Assembly: GCA_028691965.1 (NCBI GenBank)
Contig: JAQUYE010000008.1
Coordinates: 1 to 56,162 of the forward strand
Reading direction: 5' to 3'
DNA length: 56,162 nt
Source: Paludibacter sp.
GTDB lineage: Bacteria; Bacteroidota; Bacteroidia; Bacteroidales; Paludibacteraceae
The notes beneath the pieces are model-generated. The model was not told the DNA's origin and searched no databases. It saw only the letters and a program-made list of their open reading frames with translations. A program made the translations under genes and the position numbers. The stretch's first letter is position 1. Every line of letters starts with the position of its first letter. Positions 1 to 9,748 of this stretch are shown here, one piece after another.

Positions 1-492
1 ATCCTTAGTCGTGGGCTTAAGAGTCGTTAGCGATGCCCCGTTAACTACAAATAATCTGTTGGTGAGCAAGGCCTCTATAGTTGTAAAATCCAGACTAATA
101 CCGAATTGATCGCTAAACTGTGAATACGTACCGGTGTACACAATCTTTCGCATTTTATCAACCACCAAAAAACTTTCTTTTGTGAAGCGTGCTACAAACA
201 TTTCAATGCCAAAGAAGGGTTGTACTGAAATATGTATAACCGAATCACGGATAAAGCGACCTGTAGCAGGACTTGAATAGGATTGTCCTCCACTCATAGC
301 CACTGTCAGATTCATCCTTTTTATATCCAGACTGGTAAAGTCCGGTTGAGCAGCCATCGCCAGTTCAGGTATTCTGCGGTTGTCGGCTGATACCTGTCCC
401 GCATCTGTTACTGTTTTCGACGATTTACACCCGGTCATTACCATACCTATTATTATGATAATGCTAAGATAAGTATTTATTCTCTTTTCCAT
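1..492 (-). CDS. DUF4292-family lipoprotein, partial (C-terminus off the window)
   Basis: The minus strand is open from the left edge to an ATG at 492. The N-terminus reads as a short basic, hydrophobic signal peptide ending in a lipobox (MVMTGC) with cysteine near residue 20, so this is probably an outer-membrane-directed lipoprotein. The following 140 residues include the stretch GIEMFVARFTKESFLVVDK, which resembles the DUF4292/LolA-LolB-like fold of Bacteroidota. The start overlaps the end of the upstream TPR gene by 16 bp, so the two are likely translationally coupled. In related genomes dut, a TPR protein, DUF4292 and a murein hydrolase activator follow one another (family knowledge), and that order fits here. 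About 164 codons are visible and the stop is missing. Its exact function is unknown; a role in envelope lipoprotein handling is inference. Confidence 0.75.
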   Translation of the reverse strand, partial: MEKRINTYLSIIIIIGMVMTGCKSSKTVTDAGQVSADNRRIPELAMAAQPDFTSLDIKRMNLTVAMSGGQSYSSPATGRFIRDSVIHISVQPFFGIEMFVARFTKESFLVVDKMRKIVYTGTYSQFSDQFGISLDFTTIEALLTNRLFVVNGASLTTLKPTTKD

Positions 493-2234
493 CCCCTGTT
501 TTCGATTTTAAGCTTCAGTTCTTCTGTACGGATTCCGGTCTCCCAGGCTTTCTGCCAGTTTTCAATAGCCTTCTCATCATTTGTACGGGTCATCCACAAA
601 ATATCACCGTAATGTTCCAGGTAAACTCCCTTATCCTGATTATCTTTTAAATAGGAGATAGCCCTTTCGATGTAGAATTTTGCCAACGAGTAATTACCCT
701 GCTGGTAAAAAATCCATGCATAGGTATCGAGATAAGTGCTGTTGCGCGGCTCTTTCTCAATGGTGCGTGCACTCATTCGTTCTGCCTTTGCAAGATCCGA
801 TTTGTCGATTGAAAGATTGTATGCATAATTGTTGAGTACCCCGATATTGTCAGGGTTCAGACTGAGTGCCTCCTCATAGGCCTTGTATGCTTCCTCTTTT
901 TGTTTCAGTTGGATATGCAATTCAGCAACATGAGCATAGAAGTCGCTCTTCAAAACCACCTGTTCTCCCTCTTTAAACAGTGCAAAGGCCTGATGGTGTG
1001 TCTCCAGCGCTTTTTCCGGTTTCCCTGCCAGGTCGAGCGAGATGGCTTTAAAGTAATAGGCACGAAGATTATTATCCATGGCCGTAATTGCCCGGTCGGC
1101 AATTTCAATTACCTTCTCATAGTCCTGTTTGCTGAAATGAACCTGCATGATACTAAACCATACCGACTCTTTGGTCGGGTTAATGGCCAGAATAGACTCA
1201 TACACGTCAAGCGCTTCCAAATCACGTTTCTGATGTTGAAGGTAAGCAGCATAGTACTCATGTACCCGTTCGTCCAGCGGGTAATATTCGATTAATAATT
1301 TGAAAAGATTTTCGGTGTCCTCCAGTTTGCTGTCGGCTTTTAACAGGTTCTCAATATGCTGTCCGATAATTTCAATTTTTGTCTCTATCTCCAGTTGGTT
1401 GTTTTTCAAGGCCTCAATGATGTACTCCATCGAGCGTTCACGATCGCCGGTCGAATTATAATATTCCGACATGGATATCTGAGCATACGGATTCCGGGGT
1501 TCATCTGCAAGTACGTTCTGATAAATTTCAAGCGCTTTTTCCGGTTGACGAAGCTGCATTAGGAAATCGCCTTTTAGCACCTTGAAACGATTCTCATAGG
1601 GATATTTCTGTATCAATTTGTCGATTTCTGCAGTTGCCTTACGGGGCTGATTCAGAATCAGGTTCAGTCGCATCTTATCAAACGAGATTCGTTCGTTTAC
1701 ACCCACTATCGACTCCAGTTGATCGTAGAGTTTAAGTGCTTCCTCGTACTTTTCGCTTTGCTGGTACATCGGGATGAGCAGGTTGTAAACCTCTTCCTTT
1801 AGGGGGTTTTTCTTATGTAGTTGCTCTGCTAAGGTCAGGGCCTCCTGATTCCTGGAGTTACGAAGGTATAACCGAATCATCTGCATGTTGAACCACCAGT
1901 TGTCAGGGTCCTGATGCAGGGCTTTTTGCATCGTGAGTATCGACTCCTCCTTGTTGTCGAGCTGCGACTGCAACTGAGCTATCTCGGCCAGCAAGCCGGC
2001 ATCCAGCGAGTCGAGGCTCAGACTTTTACCCAGTGAGTCGAGAGCCTGTTGATACTGTCCCTCTTCTTTCAGACGAAGTCCTTCGTAAAAATAATAATCA
2101 AATGAACGTTGATCATCTTCCGACAAAATAATCTGATTTGCCGGTACGGTTGCTTTCTCCGATAGACGGGAGGAGGTGCTGCACGAAAAAAAGGTTAATG
2201 CACTAAAACCTAAAATTATTAATCGAATACTCAT
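477..2234 (-). CDS. TPR-repeat lipoprotein
   Basis: This 585-aa protein starts [18 protein letters not shown], a lipoprotein signal with the lipidated cysteine at residue 18. The rest is made of about a dozen tetratricopeptide-like helical hairpins with the usual small/large spacing (such as [22 protein letters not shown] and [20 protein letters not shown]). I chose ATG 2234 because it gives the signal peptide and overlaps the dut stop by 4 bp (ATGA); an earlier in-frame start at 2300 would only add a basic leader lying inside dut. TPR arrays mediate protein-protein contact, so this is probably an envelope scaffold. It lies between dut and the DUF4292 lipoprotein in one operon. No catalytic domain is visible. 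Confidence 0.85.
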   Translation of the reverse strand: MSIRLIILGFSALTFFSCSTSSRLSEKATVPANQIILSEDDQRSFDYYFYEGLRLKEEGQYQQALDSLGKSLSLDSLDAGLLAEIAQLQSQLDNKEESILTMQKALHQDPDNWWFNMQMIRLYLRNSRNQEALTLAEQLHKKNPLKEEVYNLLIPMYQQSEKYEEALKLYDQLESIVGVNERISFDKMRLNLILNQPRKATAEIDKLIQKYPYENRFKVLKGDFLMQLRQPEKALEIYQNVLADEPRNPYAQISMSEYYNSTGDRERSMEYIIEALKNNQLEIETKIEIIGQHIENLLKADSKLEDTENLFKLLIEYYPLDERVHEYYAAYLQHQKRDLEALDVYESILAINPTKESVWFSIMQVHFSKQDYEKVIEIADRAITAMDNNLRAYYFKAISLDLAGKPEKALETHHQAFALFKEGEQVVLKSDFYAHVAELHIQLKQKEEAYKAYEEALSLNPDNIGVLNNYAYNLSIDKSDLAKAERMSARTIEKEPRNSTYLDTYAWIFYQQGNYSLAKFYIERAISYLKDNQDKGVYLEHYGDILWMTRTNDEKAIENWQKAWETGIRTEELKLKIENRGWKRE

Positions 2235-2662
2235 AAGCCTGTGTGTCCGAAGCCACCCGCTCCGCGATCGGTCTCGCTCAATGTTTCTACTTCTTCCCAT
2301 TGTGCTTGTTCATAGGAAGCTACCACCATTTGACAAATGCGTTCGCCATCTTCAATTATACATTCTTCAGATGACAAGTTAATTACAATTACACAAATCT
2401 CACCCCGATAGTCCGCATCAATGGTGCCGGGAGAGTTTAATACAGTTAGTCCCTTTTTAAGGGCTAATCCGCTGCGCGGACGAATCTGTGCTTCATATCC
2501 TTCGGGCAGTTCGATAAACAGGCCGGTAGGGATTAGTGAACGCTCCAGTGGCTTGAGTATGACAGGTTTATCCAGATTGGAACGAATGTCCATTCCGGCT
2601 GAATGTATAGTAGCGTAGGCGGGCAAAGAATGCTTTGACCGGTTCACTATTTTGATTTTCAT
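2231..2662 (-). CDS. dut: dUTP diphosphatase
   Basis: At 143 aa this has the size of a trimeric dUTPase, which hydrolyses dUTP to dUMP and pyrophosphate. That keeps uracil out of DNA and feeds dTMP synthesis. All five family motifs are readable in order: [40 protein letters not shown], and the C-terminal [10 protein letters not shown] that closes over the nucleotide. The start MKIKIVNRS is the natural one. It is the first gene of a minus-strand operon with the TPR and DUF4292 lipoprotein genes and overlaps the next start by 4 bp. A -7-like box lies about 30 bp upstream. Confidence 0.95.
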   Translation of the reverse strand: MKIKIVNRSKHSLPAYATIHSAGMDIRSNLDKPVILKPLERSLIPTGLFIELPEGYEAQIRPRSGLALKKGLTVLNSPGTIDADYRGEICVIVINLSSEECIIEDGERICQMVVASYEQAQWEEVETLSETDRGAGGFGHTGL

Positions 2663-2691
2663 ATGCAGTTTTGATTTTAGTACAGCAATTA

Positions 2692-2699
2692 CAAAAATA
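2692..2699 (-). promoter_or_regulatory. Bacteroidota -7 box upstream of dut
   Basis: On the minus strand this reads TATTTTTG, a match to the Bacteroidota -7 consensus TAnnTTTG, 30 bp before the dut start codon. No convincing TTG element lies at the expected distance, so only the -7 half is supported. Confidence 0.4.
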
Positions 2700-2781
2700 C
2701 GCTTTTTTCCTGTGATTAAGCTATAAAAAAGGCTGTAAAATAATTATTTTCTTTAATTAGGGAAAAATTTCTTTAATTCTT

Positions 2782-2811
2782 TTGTATTCTTGCAAAATAG
2801 TTGTACTTTTG
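2782..2811 (+). promoter_or_regulatory. Bacteroidota-type promoter of pckA
   Basis: TTG at 2782-2784, exactly 19 bases, then TACTTTTG at 2804-2811 match the Bacteroidota sigma-ABfr consensus (TTG, N19-21, TAnnTTTG). Transcription would begin around 2817, leaving a leader of about 60 bases before the pckA ATG. The TTG is also the apparent start of a longer reading frame. That extension is therefore promoter sequence and not protein, which supports the ATG at 2878. Confidence 0.7.
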
Positions 2812-2877
2812 TATCGCCTTAAGAAGCACTTTTTTTTGATAGAAACAAAAACAATATATAATTTAATTTTTATTCAA

Positions 2878-4473
2878 ATGGCAAAACTGGATTTAAGCAA
2901 GTACGGCATTTCGGGTGATATCGAAATCCTGCACAATCCTTCTTATGAGGAACTCTTTCAGGCAGAAATGGACCCCGCAAACGAGGGTTTTGAAAGAGGA
3001 GTATTAACCAATACCGGAGCAGTAGCTGTTGATACAGGTGTGTTTACCGGACGTTCACCCAAAGATAAGTTTATCGTTTTGGACGACGTTACCCGCGACA
3101 CCATGTGGTGGGATGGTACCATTAACCGTCCGACTACTCCTGAAGTATTCGATCATTGCAAGGGTCTGGTAACCAAGCAGCTTTCAACAGCAAAGAAACT
3201 GTATGTTGTGGATACTTTCTGTGGAACCAACGAAGATACCCGTATGAAGGTTCGGTTTATCATGGAAGTAGCATGGCAGGCTCACTTTGTAACAAATATG
3301 TTTATCCGTCCGTCTCATTACGAACTGGCTAACTACGGTGAACCTGATTTCGTGTGTCTGAATGGATCGAAAACAACTAATCCTAACTGGAAAGAACAAG
3401 GGTTAAACTCTGAAGTGTTTACCTTGTTTGACCTTACCCGTAAAATGCAGGTTATCGGCGGTACCTGGTATGGTGGTGAAATGAAGAAGGGTATTTTTGC
3501 TCTTATGAACTACTACCTGCCATTGAAGGGTATTGCTTCCATGCACTGTTCAGCTAACGTTGGTGCTGAAGGTGATGTTGCAGTTTTCTTCGGACTTTCA
3601 GGTACTGGTAAGACTACTCTTTCAGCCGACCCGAAACGTTTCCTTATTGGTGACGATGAGCATGGTTGGGATGATCATGGTGTATTTAACTACGAAGGTG
3701 GTTGCTACGCTAAAGTTATTGATCTAAGCAAGGAAAACGAACCTGATATCTGGAGAGCTATCAAACGTGACGCCCTTCTCGAAAACGTAACTGTTAAAGA
3801 AGACGGTACCCCTGATTATTCGAAAGAAGCTTCGAAGACTGAAAACACTCGTGTTTCTTATCCTATTCACCACATCAGCAAGATCGTTCTTCCTTCACGT
3901 GCGGGTCATGCTAACAAAATCATTTATCTTTCTGCCGATGCATTCGGAGTATTGCCTCCTGTATCCATCCTGGATGATAAATCAGCTCAGTACCACTTCC
4001 TCTGCGGTTATACTTCCAAGTTAGCCGGAACAGAGCGCGGTATTACTGCTCCTCAGATGTCGTTCTCTCCTGCTTTCGGTGAGGCATTCCTTACACTTCA
4101 CCCAACTATGTACGCTCAGCGTCTGGTTGAGAAGATGGAACAACATGGTGCTAAGGCTTACCTGGTAAACACCGGATGGAACGGTTCAGGCAAACGTATC
4201 TCTATTAAAGATACCCGTGCCATTATCGATGCTATCATTGATGGCTCTATCGAAAATGCAGAAACAGTTCATATTCCTGTGTTGAACCTGGTTGCTCCTA
4301 AAGCGCTGAACAACGTTTCAGAAGGCATCCTGGATCCTCGTGATACCTATCCTACTGCTGCTGAATGGGAAGTTAAAGCTCGTCAGCTGGCTGAAAAGTA
4401 CATCGAGAACTTCGAACAGTATTGTGACAATGAGGCTGCTGTAGCGCTTAAAGTTGCCGGACCTCAGCTCTAA
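2878..4473 (+). CDS. pckA: phosphoenolpyruvate carboxykinase (ATP)
   Basis: This 531-aa protein interconverts oxaloacetate and phosphoenolpyruvate with ATP/ADP. In gut-type Bacteroidota it works mainly in the CO2-fixing direction during succinate/propionate fermentation (general knowledge). The P-loop [11 protein letters not shown] is near residues 239-249, followed by the metal/nucleotide motif [11 protein letters not shown]. The N-terminal [10 protein letters not shown] contains the conserved RSPKDKF signature, and [10 protein letters not shown] is typical of the ATP-type enzyme. ATG 2878 was chosen because the sequence [11 protein letters not shown] fits family N-termini and everything before it is promoter and leader. 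It is a single gene ending at a strong bidirectional terminator. The length is normal. Confidence 0.96.
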   Translation: MAKLDLSKYGISGDIEILHNPSYEELFQAEMDPANEGFERGVLTNTGAVAVDTGVFTGRSPKDKFIVLDDVTRDTMWWDGTINRPTTPEVFDHCKGLVTKQLSTAKKLYVVDTFCGTNEDTRMKVRFIMEVAWQAHFVTNMFIRPSHYELANYGEPDFVCLNGSKTTNPNWKEQGLNSEVFTLFDLTRKMQVIGGTWYGGEMKKGIFALMNYYLPLKGIASMHCSANVGAEGDVAVFFGLSGTGKTTLSADPKRFLIGDDEHGWDDHGVFNYEGGCYAKVIDLSKENEPDIWRAIKRDALLENVTVKEDGTPDYSKEASKTENTRVSYPIHHISKIVLPSRAGHANKIIYLSADAFGVLPPVSILDDKSAQYHFLCGYTSKLAGTERGITAPQMSFSPAFGEAFLTLHPTMYAQRLVEKMEQHGAKAYLVNTGWNGSGKRISIKDTRAIIDAIIDGSIENAETVHIPVLNLVAPKALNNVSEGILDPRDTYPTAAEWEVKARQLAEKYIENFEQYCDNEAAVALKVAGPQL

Positions 4474-4501
4474 TATGATTTGTTTTTTACCAGATAAAAA
4501 G

Positions 4502-4530
4502 AGAGGCTTCCTTATTGGGAAGCCTCTTTT
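4502..4530. terminator. bidirectional intrinsic terminator between pckA and the esterase
   Basis: A perfect 10-bp inverted repeat (AGAGGCTTCC at 4502-4511, GGAAGCCTCT at 4518-4527) encloses a 6-base loop. It is followed on the plus strand by TTTTGTTTT and on the minus strand by a T-run (plus-strand AAAAA). It sits between two convergent genes, so it can end both transcripts. Confidence 0.85.
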
Positions 4531-4533
4531 GTT

Positions 4534-5352
4534 TTATCTTATTTTATCAAAATGCCGGTCAAAAAACAGTAGCTGATATTGTATGGCATTGGTCCAATAC
4601 TCCCAGTTGTGAACCCCGGGACGAATGGTATAATCATGATCTATCTTCAGTTCACGAAGTTTTTTGTGGAATCGCTCGTTGGCATCATACAGAAAATCAT
4701 CCACACCACATTCAACAGCCAGATTTAGTTCGCCATTCTTTAATGTCTCTGCCAGGTAAAAGGCCGATCGATTTTTCCAGAGCTCATCATTTTCTTCTTT
4801 AGAACCCAGTCGCTTGCTGAGATCCAGGTTGCGATCCAGACTGTAAATGTCAGTAACCCCACTCATACTGCCGGCATGGGCGTAAATGTTTTTATTGCGC
4901 ATCGACAACACCAACGCTCCGTGGCCACCCATGCTTAATCCGGTGATAGCCCTTCCTTCCCGTTGTTGAATCGTCGAAAAGTTCTTTTCTACATATTCTC
5001 TCAGTTCTTTGGTAATGTAGGTCTCGTACTGAAACTTTGGGTCGATGGGACTATCGACATACCAACTGCTGAAAGCGCCATCGGGACAAACAATGATTAT
5101 CTCATGTTGACTGGCGAGGTCTTTAATCGAGGGAACTGTTCGTACCCATTTTGAATAATTATCACTGTAACCGTGCAATAAATACACTACCGGATACTTT
5201 TTTGATGAAGTGTAATCTTCAGGTAATATGATAACCGACTTAACATCTTTCTGCATGGATGGCGAAAAAATTGTTAAGGTATCAACGATGGCCTGCGGGA
5301 ATACCGGAGCCAGCAACATTAAAAACAGGGGCAGGAGAATGAACTTTTTCAT
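4534..5352 (-). CDS. secreted alpha/beta-hydrolase esterase (esterase D / acetyl-ester type)
   Basis: The 272-aa precursor starts MKKFILLPLFLMLLAPVFPQA, a cleavable signal peptide, so it is exported. The mature part is an esterase-D-like alpha/beta hydrolase. It has the strand YPVVYLLHGYSDNYSKW (oxyanion region), the nucleophile elbow GLSMGGHGAL, the acid region ECGVDDFLYDANERF and the final histidine in PGVHNWEYW. This family removes acyl groups from carbohydrates or small esters; the substrate cannot be told from sequence. An upstream in-frame ATG at 5394 would bury the signal peptide behind 14 residues, so 5352 is preferred. It is monocistronic, with a -7 box TATCTTTG just upstream. Confidence 0.85.
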   Translation of the reverse strand: MKKFILLPLFLMLLAPVFPQAIVDTLTIFSPSMQKDVKSVIILPEDYTSSKKYPVVYLLHGYSDNYSKWVRTVPSIKDLASQHEIIIVCPDGAFSSWYVDSPIDPKFQYETYITKELREYVEKNFSTIQQREGRAITGLSMGGHGALVLSMRNKNIYAHAGSMSGVTDIYSLDRNLDLSKRLGSKEENDELWKNRSAFYLAETLKNGELNLAVECGVDDFLYDANERFHKKLRELKIDHDYTIRPGVHNWEYWTNAIQYQLLFFDRHFDKIR

Positions 5353-5375
5353 ATATTGATTCGATTTTGTTGCTG

Positions 5376-5383
5376 CAAAGATA
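5376..5383 (-). promoter_or_regulatory. -7 box of the esterase gene
   Basis: The minus strand reads TATCTTTG, a perfect TAnnTTTG, 24 bp before the chosen esterase start. It also argues against the longer start at 5394, which would lie upstream of the transcription start. The TTG element is not convincing. Confidence 0.5.
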
Positions 5384-5451
5384 ATAGCTTTCAAACTACC
5401 TGCACTATCAGTTAGTAATTTAAGTGCTGTTTTTCAGTTTCAACCGGTATT

Positions 5452-5481
5452 TTCTATTCCCGTCATTATTTTGTATTTTTG
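5452..5481 (+). promoter_or_regulatory. probable promoter of the ruvB operon
   Basis: TATTTTTG at 5474-5481 is a full -7 match. TTC at 5452-5454, 19 bases upstream, is one base away from TTG. The ruvB ATG lies about 80 bases downstream. Confidence 0.45.
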
Positions 5482-5563
5482 CAGACTAATCTCAGTTAAT
5501 GCTTGTCCTTTTCAATGAAATCGAACTGCTTAACCGATTGATCCAAAGAACTGTCACCAAAGC

Positions 5564-6580
5564 ATGGAAGAAGATTTTGATATTAGGAATAACCGTACAG
5601 GCGAGAAAGAATTTGAAAACGTTCTCCGCCCCTTATCCTTTGCCGACTTTAAAGGGCAGGCTAAGATTGTCGAAAATCTGAAGATCTTCGTTAAGGCTGC
5701 ACGCATGCGTGGTGAGTCGCTTGACCATGTGTTGCTTCACGGACCTCCGGGCCTGGGCAAAACTACCTTGTCGGCGATTATTGCCAACGAACTTAATGTA
5801 GGCTTTAAAATCACCTCCGGACCGGTTCTCGATAAGCCGGGCGATCTGGCAGGATTGCTTACAAGTCTGGAAGTCAATGATGTCCTGTTTATCGACGAGA
5901 TTCACCGACTGAGCCCTATCGTTGAAGAATACCTGTATTCAGCAATGGAGGATTACCGTATCGATATAATGATTGATAAAGGTCCTTCAGCCCGTTCTAT
6001 TCAATTGGACCTGAACCCTTTTACCCTCATAGGGGCTACCACCAGGAGTGGTTTGCTGACGGCTCCCTTACGTGCAAGGTTCGGTATAAATTCGCATTTT
6101 GAGTATTACGACCTTTCGGTGATTACGGGAATTATTAAGCGTTCAGCCGGACTGCTGCAGGTTCCTATCGAACCCGATGCTGCAACCGAAATAGCCGGTC
6201 GAAGCCGGGGAACCCCGCGTATTGCCAACGCCCTTTTGCGTAGGGTACGCGATTTTGCTCAGGTAAAGGGTACGGGTGTTATCGATCATCCGATAGCCTG
6301 TTACGCACTCGAAGCTCTTAACATCGATAAGTATGGTCTTGACGAAATCGATAACAAGATTCTCACTACCATTATCGATAAATTCAGAGGGGGACCGGTT
6401 GGCCTGACCACCATTGCAACTGCCCTGGGCGAAGACCCTGGTACGCTCGAAGAGGTTTACGAACCCTTCCTGATAAAAGAGGGTTTTATGAAACGAACTC
6501 CCCGTGGCAGGGAAGCAACTGAATTGGCATACAAACATTTAGGAAAGATAAAATACGGAGAAACCGGAACATTGTTTTGA
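5564..6580 (+). CDS. ruvB: Holliday junction branch migration helicase RuvB
   Basis: This 338-aa AAA+ motor drives branch migration of Holliday junctions with RuvA and RuvC. Visible motifs are Walker [12 protein letters not shown] (about residue 64), Walker [10 protein letters not shown], sensor 1 GATTRSGLL followed by the arginine-finger region APLRARFG, and the C-terminal winged helix ending [13 protein letters not shown]. The length matches the family. A longer frame starting at 5499 is out of frame with this start and is not used. It begins an operon with cysS 6 bp downstream, then rbfA and the FtsX-like permease. Confidence 0.96.
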   Translation: MEEDFDIRNNRTGEKEFENVLRPLSFADFKGQAKIVENLKIFVKAARMRGESLDHVLLHGPPGLGKTTLSAIIANELNVGFKITSGPVLDKPGDLAGLLTSLEVNDVLFIDEIHRLSPIVEEYLYSAMEDYRIDIMIDKGPSARSIQLDLNPFTLIGATTRSGLLTAPLRARFGINSHFEYYDLSVITGIIKRSAGLLQVPIEPDAATEIAGRSRGTPRIANALLRRVRDFAQVKGTGVIDHPIACYALEALNIDKYGLDEIDNKILTTIIDKFRGGPVGLTTIATALGEDPGTLEEVYEPFLIKEGFMKRTPRGREATELAYKHLGKIKYGETGTLF

Positions 6581-6586
6581 AAATTT

Positions 6587-8056
6587 ATGGAACATAAACT
6601 ATCCATCTATAACACACTGAGTCGTAAAAAGGAGTTATTTACTCCCCTGCACGAACCTAAAGTCGGCATGTATGTCTGTGGCCCTACTGTATACGGCGAT
6701 CCACACCTTGGTCATGCTCGCCCTGCTATTACCTTCGATATCCTGTTCCGTTACCTGAACTACCTGGGCTATAAAGTACGCTATGTACGTAATATAACCG
6801 ATGTTGGTCACCTCGAAAATGATGCCGACGAAGGCGAAGATAAAATAGCCAAAAAGGCCCGACTGGATCAGATCGAGCCGATGGAAGTGGTTCAGTACTA
6901 CGTAAATCGCTATCATAGCGCCATGGATGCACTCAATGTGCTGCCCCCGAGTATTGAACCTCATGCCTCCGGACATATTATGGAACAGATTGAGTTTACC
7001 CAGCGCATTCTCGATGCCGGATATGCCTACGAAAGTGAAGGTTCGGTTTACTTCGATGTGGTAAAGTATAACAAGGATTATAAGTACGGTAAACTCTCGG
7101 GACGCAATATCGAGGAAATGCTCGAAACCACCCGCACGCTCGACGGACAGTCGGAAAAGCGACGGAGTGTTGATTTTGCACTGTGGAAAAAAGCTTCTCC
7201 CGAACATATAATGCGCTGGCAGGCACCCTGGAGTATGGGCTTTCCCGGATGGCACATGGAATGCTCGGCGATGGGTACCAAGTACCTGGGCGATGAGTTT
7301 GATATCCATGGGGGGGGGATGGATCTCATGTTCCCTCACCACGAATGCGAGATAGCTCAGTCGTGTGCAGCCCTGGGCAAAGATTCGGTGCGCTACTGGA
7401 TGCATAACAATATGATTACGATAGGCGGACAAAAGATGGGTAAGTCGCTGGGGAATTTTATAACCCTCGAGCAATTCTTCACCGGGCAGCATTCCCTGCT
7501 GTCAAAGCCCTTCAGTCCGATGACCATACGCTTCTTTATTCTACAGGCGCACTACCGGAGTACAGTCGACTTCAGCAGCGAAGCACTTGAAGCTTCCGAA
7601 AAAGGATTGGAGCGGTTGATGGAAGGATATGCACGCTTACAAAAGCTGACCCCTTCGGCTCAGAGTACTGTGGATGTAACGGGTCTGAAAGCCAGTTGCG
7701 GGGCTGCCATGAACGATGATCTGAATACACCCATTGTTATCTCTCACCTGTTTGATGCCCTCCGCAACATCAATCTTGTATACGATGGAAAGGCTGCGAT
7801 TGCTGAAAAAGACCTTTCCGAACTGAAGGAGGTTTTCAAGCTGTTTATGATCGATTTGCTGGGATTAAAAGACGAAGTAAATTCGGCCGAAGGTACAGAA
7901 GCCTATCAGAAAGCGATCGACTTGCTCTTGAATATCCGCCTTGAAGCCAAAAAGAATAAAGACTGGGCTACCAGCGACCGGATACGGAACGAGCTGACAG
8001 CCATGGGATTTGAAATTAAAGACACCAAAGATGGATTTGAATGGCGCTTGTCATAA
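6587..8056 (+). CDS. cysS: cysteinyl-tRNA synthetase
   Basis: This 489-aa class I synthetase charges tRNA-Cys. The HIGH motif appears as HLGH within [15 protein letters not shown], with the zinc cysteine just before it. The other zinc ligands are in MECSAMG and PHHECEIAQ. The KMSKS loop is present as KMGKS. The C-terminal helical anticodon domain is complete. It follows ruvB by 6 bp and precedes rbfA by 48 bp. One oddity: the codons for HGGGMD contain a run of nine G (7310-7318), a possible slippage tract, but the frame is intact in this sequence. Confidence 0.96.
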   Translation: MEHKLSIYNTLSRKKELFTPLHEPKVGMYVCGPTVYGDPHLGHARPAITFDILFRYLNYLGYKVRYVRNITDVGHLENDADEGEDKIAKKARLDQIEPMEVVQYYVNRYHSAMDALNVLPPSIEPHASGHIMEQIEFTQRILDAGYAYESEGSVYFDVVKYNKDYKYGKLSGRNIEEMLETTRTLDGQSEKRRSVDFALWKKASPEHIMRWQAPWSMGFPGWHMECSAMGTKYLGDEFDIHGGGMDLMFPHHECEIAQSCAALGKDSVRYWMHNNMITIGGQKMGKSLGNFITLEQFFTGQHSLLSKPFSPMTIRFFILQAHYRSTVDFSSEALEASEKGLERLMEGYARLQKLTPSAQSTVDVTGLKASCGAAMNDDLNTPIVISHLFDALRNINLVYDGKAAIAEKDLSELKEVFKLFMIDLLGLKDEVNSAEGTEAYQKAIDLLLNIRLEAKKNKDWATSDRIRNELTAMGFEIKDTKDGFEWRLS

Positions 8057-8104
8057 AACTCACTCTTTAATAAACCAGTAAAAGCCCGAAGGGCACAAAA
8101 AAGT

Positions 8105-8479
8105 ATGGAAACAACACGACAATTAAAAATAGCCCGATTACTTCAGAAAGAACTGGGCGAGATCTTTATGCTCTATGCAAAGAAGTTGGGGGGAGTGATC
8201 ATCAGCGTAACAAACGTGAAGATTAGTCCCGATTTAAGTATTTCGCACGTGAGCCTGAGTATCTTTCCGGGCGATAGGGTAACAGCAACGCTGGAACTTG
8301 TAAAGCAGGATACAAAGCAAATCCGGTACGACCTTGGAAAAAGAGTAAAAAACCAGCTTCGTATTATTCCTGAACTGGTTTTTCACCTCGACGATACCCT
8401 CGATTACCTCGAGAATATTGATCAGCTGCTGAAGAAGGATCCTCCTTCGCCTTTATCTGAAGACGAAAGCAACGAATAA
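8105..8479 (+). CDS. rbfA: 30S ribosome-binding factor A
   Basis: At 124 aa this has the size of RbfA, a KH-fold protein that binds the 16S rRNA 5' region during late 30S maturation and cold adaptation. Recognisable family features are the N-terminal helix (RQLKIARLLQKELGEIF), the strand VTNVKISPDLSISHVSLSIF and the end motif RIIPELVFHLDDTLDYLENID. It lies between cysS and the FtsX-like permease, only 3 bp before the latter. RbfA next to a lipoprotein-transport permease is common in Bacteroidales (recalled, not searched). Confidence 0.92.
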   Translation: METTRQLKIARLLQKELGEIFMLYAKKLGGVIISVTNVKISPDLSISHVSLSIFPGDRVTATLELVKQDTKQIRYDLGKRVKNQLRIIPELVFHLDDTLDYLENIDQLLKKDPPSPLSEDESNE

Positions 8480-8482
8480 TTT

Positions 8483-9748
8483 ATGCAGCCTGTGCAACAG
8501 CAACCAGTAAGTCGAAGCAGCCGTTTTCGTTTCTCACTACGGATTGCGCGTCGGTATCTTTTTTCAAAGAAATCGCACAATGCTATCAATGTAATCTCCG
8601 GAATATCTTCTGCCGGAGTTGCTGTTGGTACCATGGCACTGGTTATTGCACTCTCCATATTTGCAGGATTCGAACAACTGTTCACCGGCTTGTTTTCTGC
8701 CTTCGATCCCGAACTGAAGATTACGCTGGTGGAAGGTAAGTATTTCAATGTCGACTCAACCGAACTGCAACAAGTCCGTAATCACCCTTCGGTGGCAGTC
8801 TTCTCAGAGGTGGTTCAGGAAAATGCATTACTTCGTTTTCGCGACAAGCAAATGCCAGCGCTCATCAAGGGCGTGTCGCAAAAGGAGTTCCACACCATGA
8901 CCCGTATCGATAGTATCATGTTCGAAGGAGAGTTTATACTCAATGATGGTGCTTTCGAAAGGGCTGTTGCCGGACTGGGAGTTGCTTCTACACTTGGATT
9001 AGGGTCGTATTTTATTGATCCTCTGTATATCTATGCTCCTAAACGGAATGAACGCATCAACTTGCTCCGCCCCGAAACCGGTTTTGTTGAGTCGGCGGTG
9101 TACATGGCGGGTATATTCTCGTTGCAACAGAACGAATACGATAACCAGTATGTGCTGGTGTCGCTTCAACTGGCCCGCGACCTGTTCGACTACGCTCCGG
9201 GTGAGGTCAGTGCTGTTGAACTACAACTCAAACCCGGTGTGGAGCTGAAACAAGTAAAGGAAGAACTGGCAGCGCTGTTAGGTCCCGGGTATACAGTAAA
9301 AGACCGCTTCGAGCAGCAGGAAAGCTATTTCACTATCATGCGGATAGAAAAGTGGATTACCTACCTGATCCTCAGCTTTATACTGTTGATTGCCAGTTTT
9401 AATATCATCGGCGCACTGTCGATGCTCATTATCGATAAAAAAGCTGATATCCTTACCTTACGTAACCTGGGAGCTGATCGTAAACTTATACAGCAAATCT
9501 TTTTGTTCGAAGGATGGATGATTTCGGCTGTAGGAGCATTTGTCGGACTAGTATTAGGCACTGTCTTTTCGCTGGTGCAGGAGCACTGGGGCATCATCCG
9601 CCTGGGGCAAGGGTATATTATTGATAAATATCCTGCCGTAACACAATTTTCCGATCTTCTTATAGTTTTAGTTACAGTACTGCTGATGGGATTCTTAGCA
9701 GCGCTGTATCCGGTGCACTACATTAAAACTAATTCGCCTGCCCAATGA
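8483..9748 (+). CDS. FtsX-like ABC permease (LolC/LolE type)
   Basis: This 421-aa inner-membrane protein has the MacB/LolCE layout. A first transmembrane helix (about 35-60, SGISSAGVAVGTMALVIAL) is followed by a large periplasmic domain of about 220 residues. The C-terminal half holds three helices with the FtsX signature (GALSMLIIDKKADILTLRNLGADRKLI). Such permeases pair with a LolD-type ATPase to release lipoproteins from the inner membrane. No ATPase gene is next to it, so the partner must be encoded elsewhere. It overlaps the downstream lipoprotein gene by 4 bp. Confidence 0.88.
   Translation: MQPVQQQPVSRSSRFRFSLRIARRYLFSKKSHNAINVISGISSAGVAVGTMALVIALSIFAGFEQLFTGLFSAFDPELKITLVEGKYFNVDSTELQQVRNHPSVAVFSEVVQENALLRFRDKQMPALIKGVSQKEFHTMTRIDSIMFEGEFILNDGAFERAVAGLGVASTLGLGSYFIDPLYIYAPKRNERINLLRPETGFVESAVYMAGIFSLQQNEYDNQYVLVSLQLARDLFDYAPGEVSAVELQLKPGVELKQVKEELAALLGPGYTVKDRFEQQESYFTIMRIEKWITYLILSFILLIASFNIIGALSMLIIDKKADILTLRNLGADRKLIQQIFLFEGWMISAVGAFVGLVLGTVFSLVQEHWGIIRLGQGYIIDKYPAVTQFSDLLIVLVTVLLMGFLAALYPVHYIKTNSPAQ

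Noticed and set aside
2782-2877. A longer PckA protein from TTG 2782
   Set aside because: This stretch is the promoter and leader (TTG-N19-TACTTTTG), so it is not translated.
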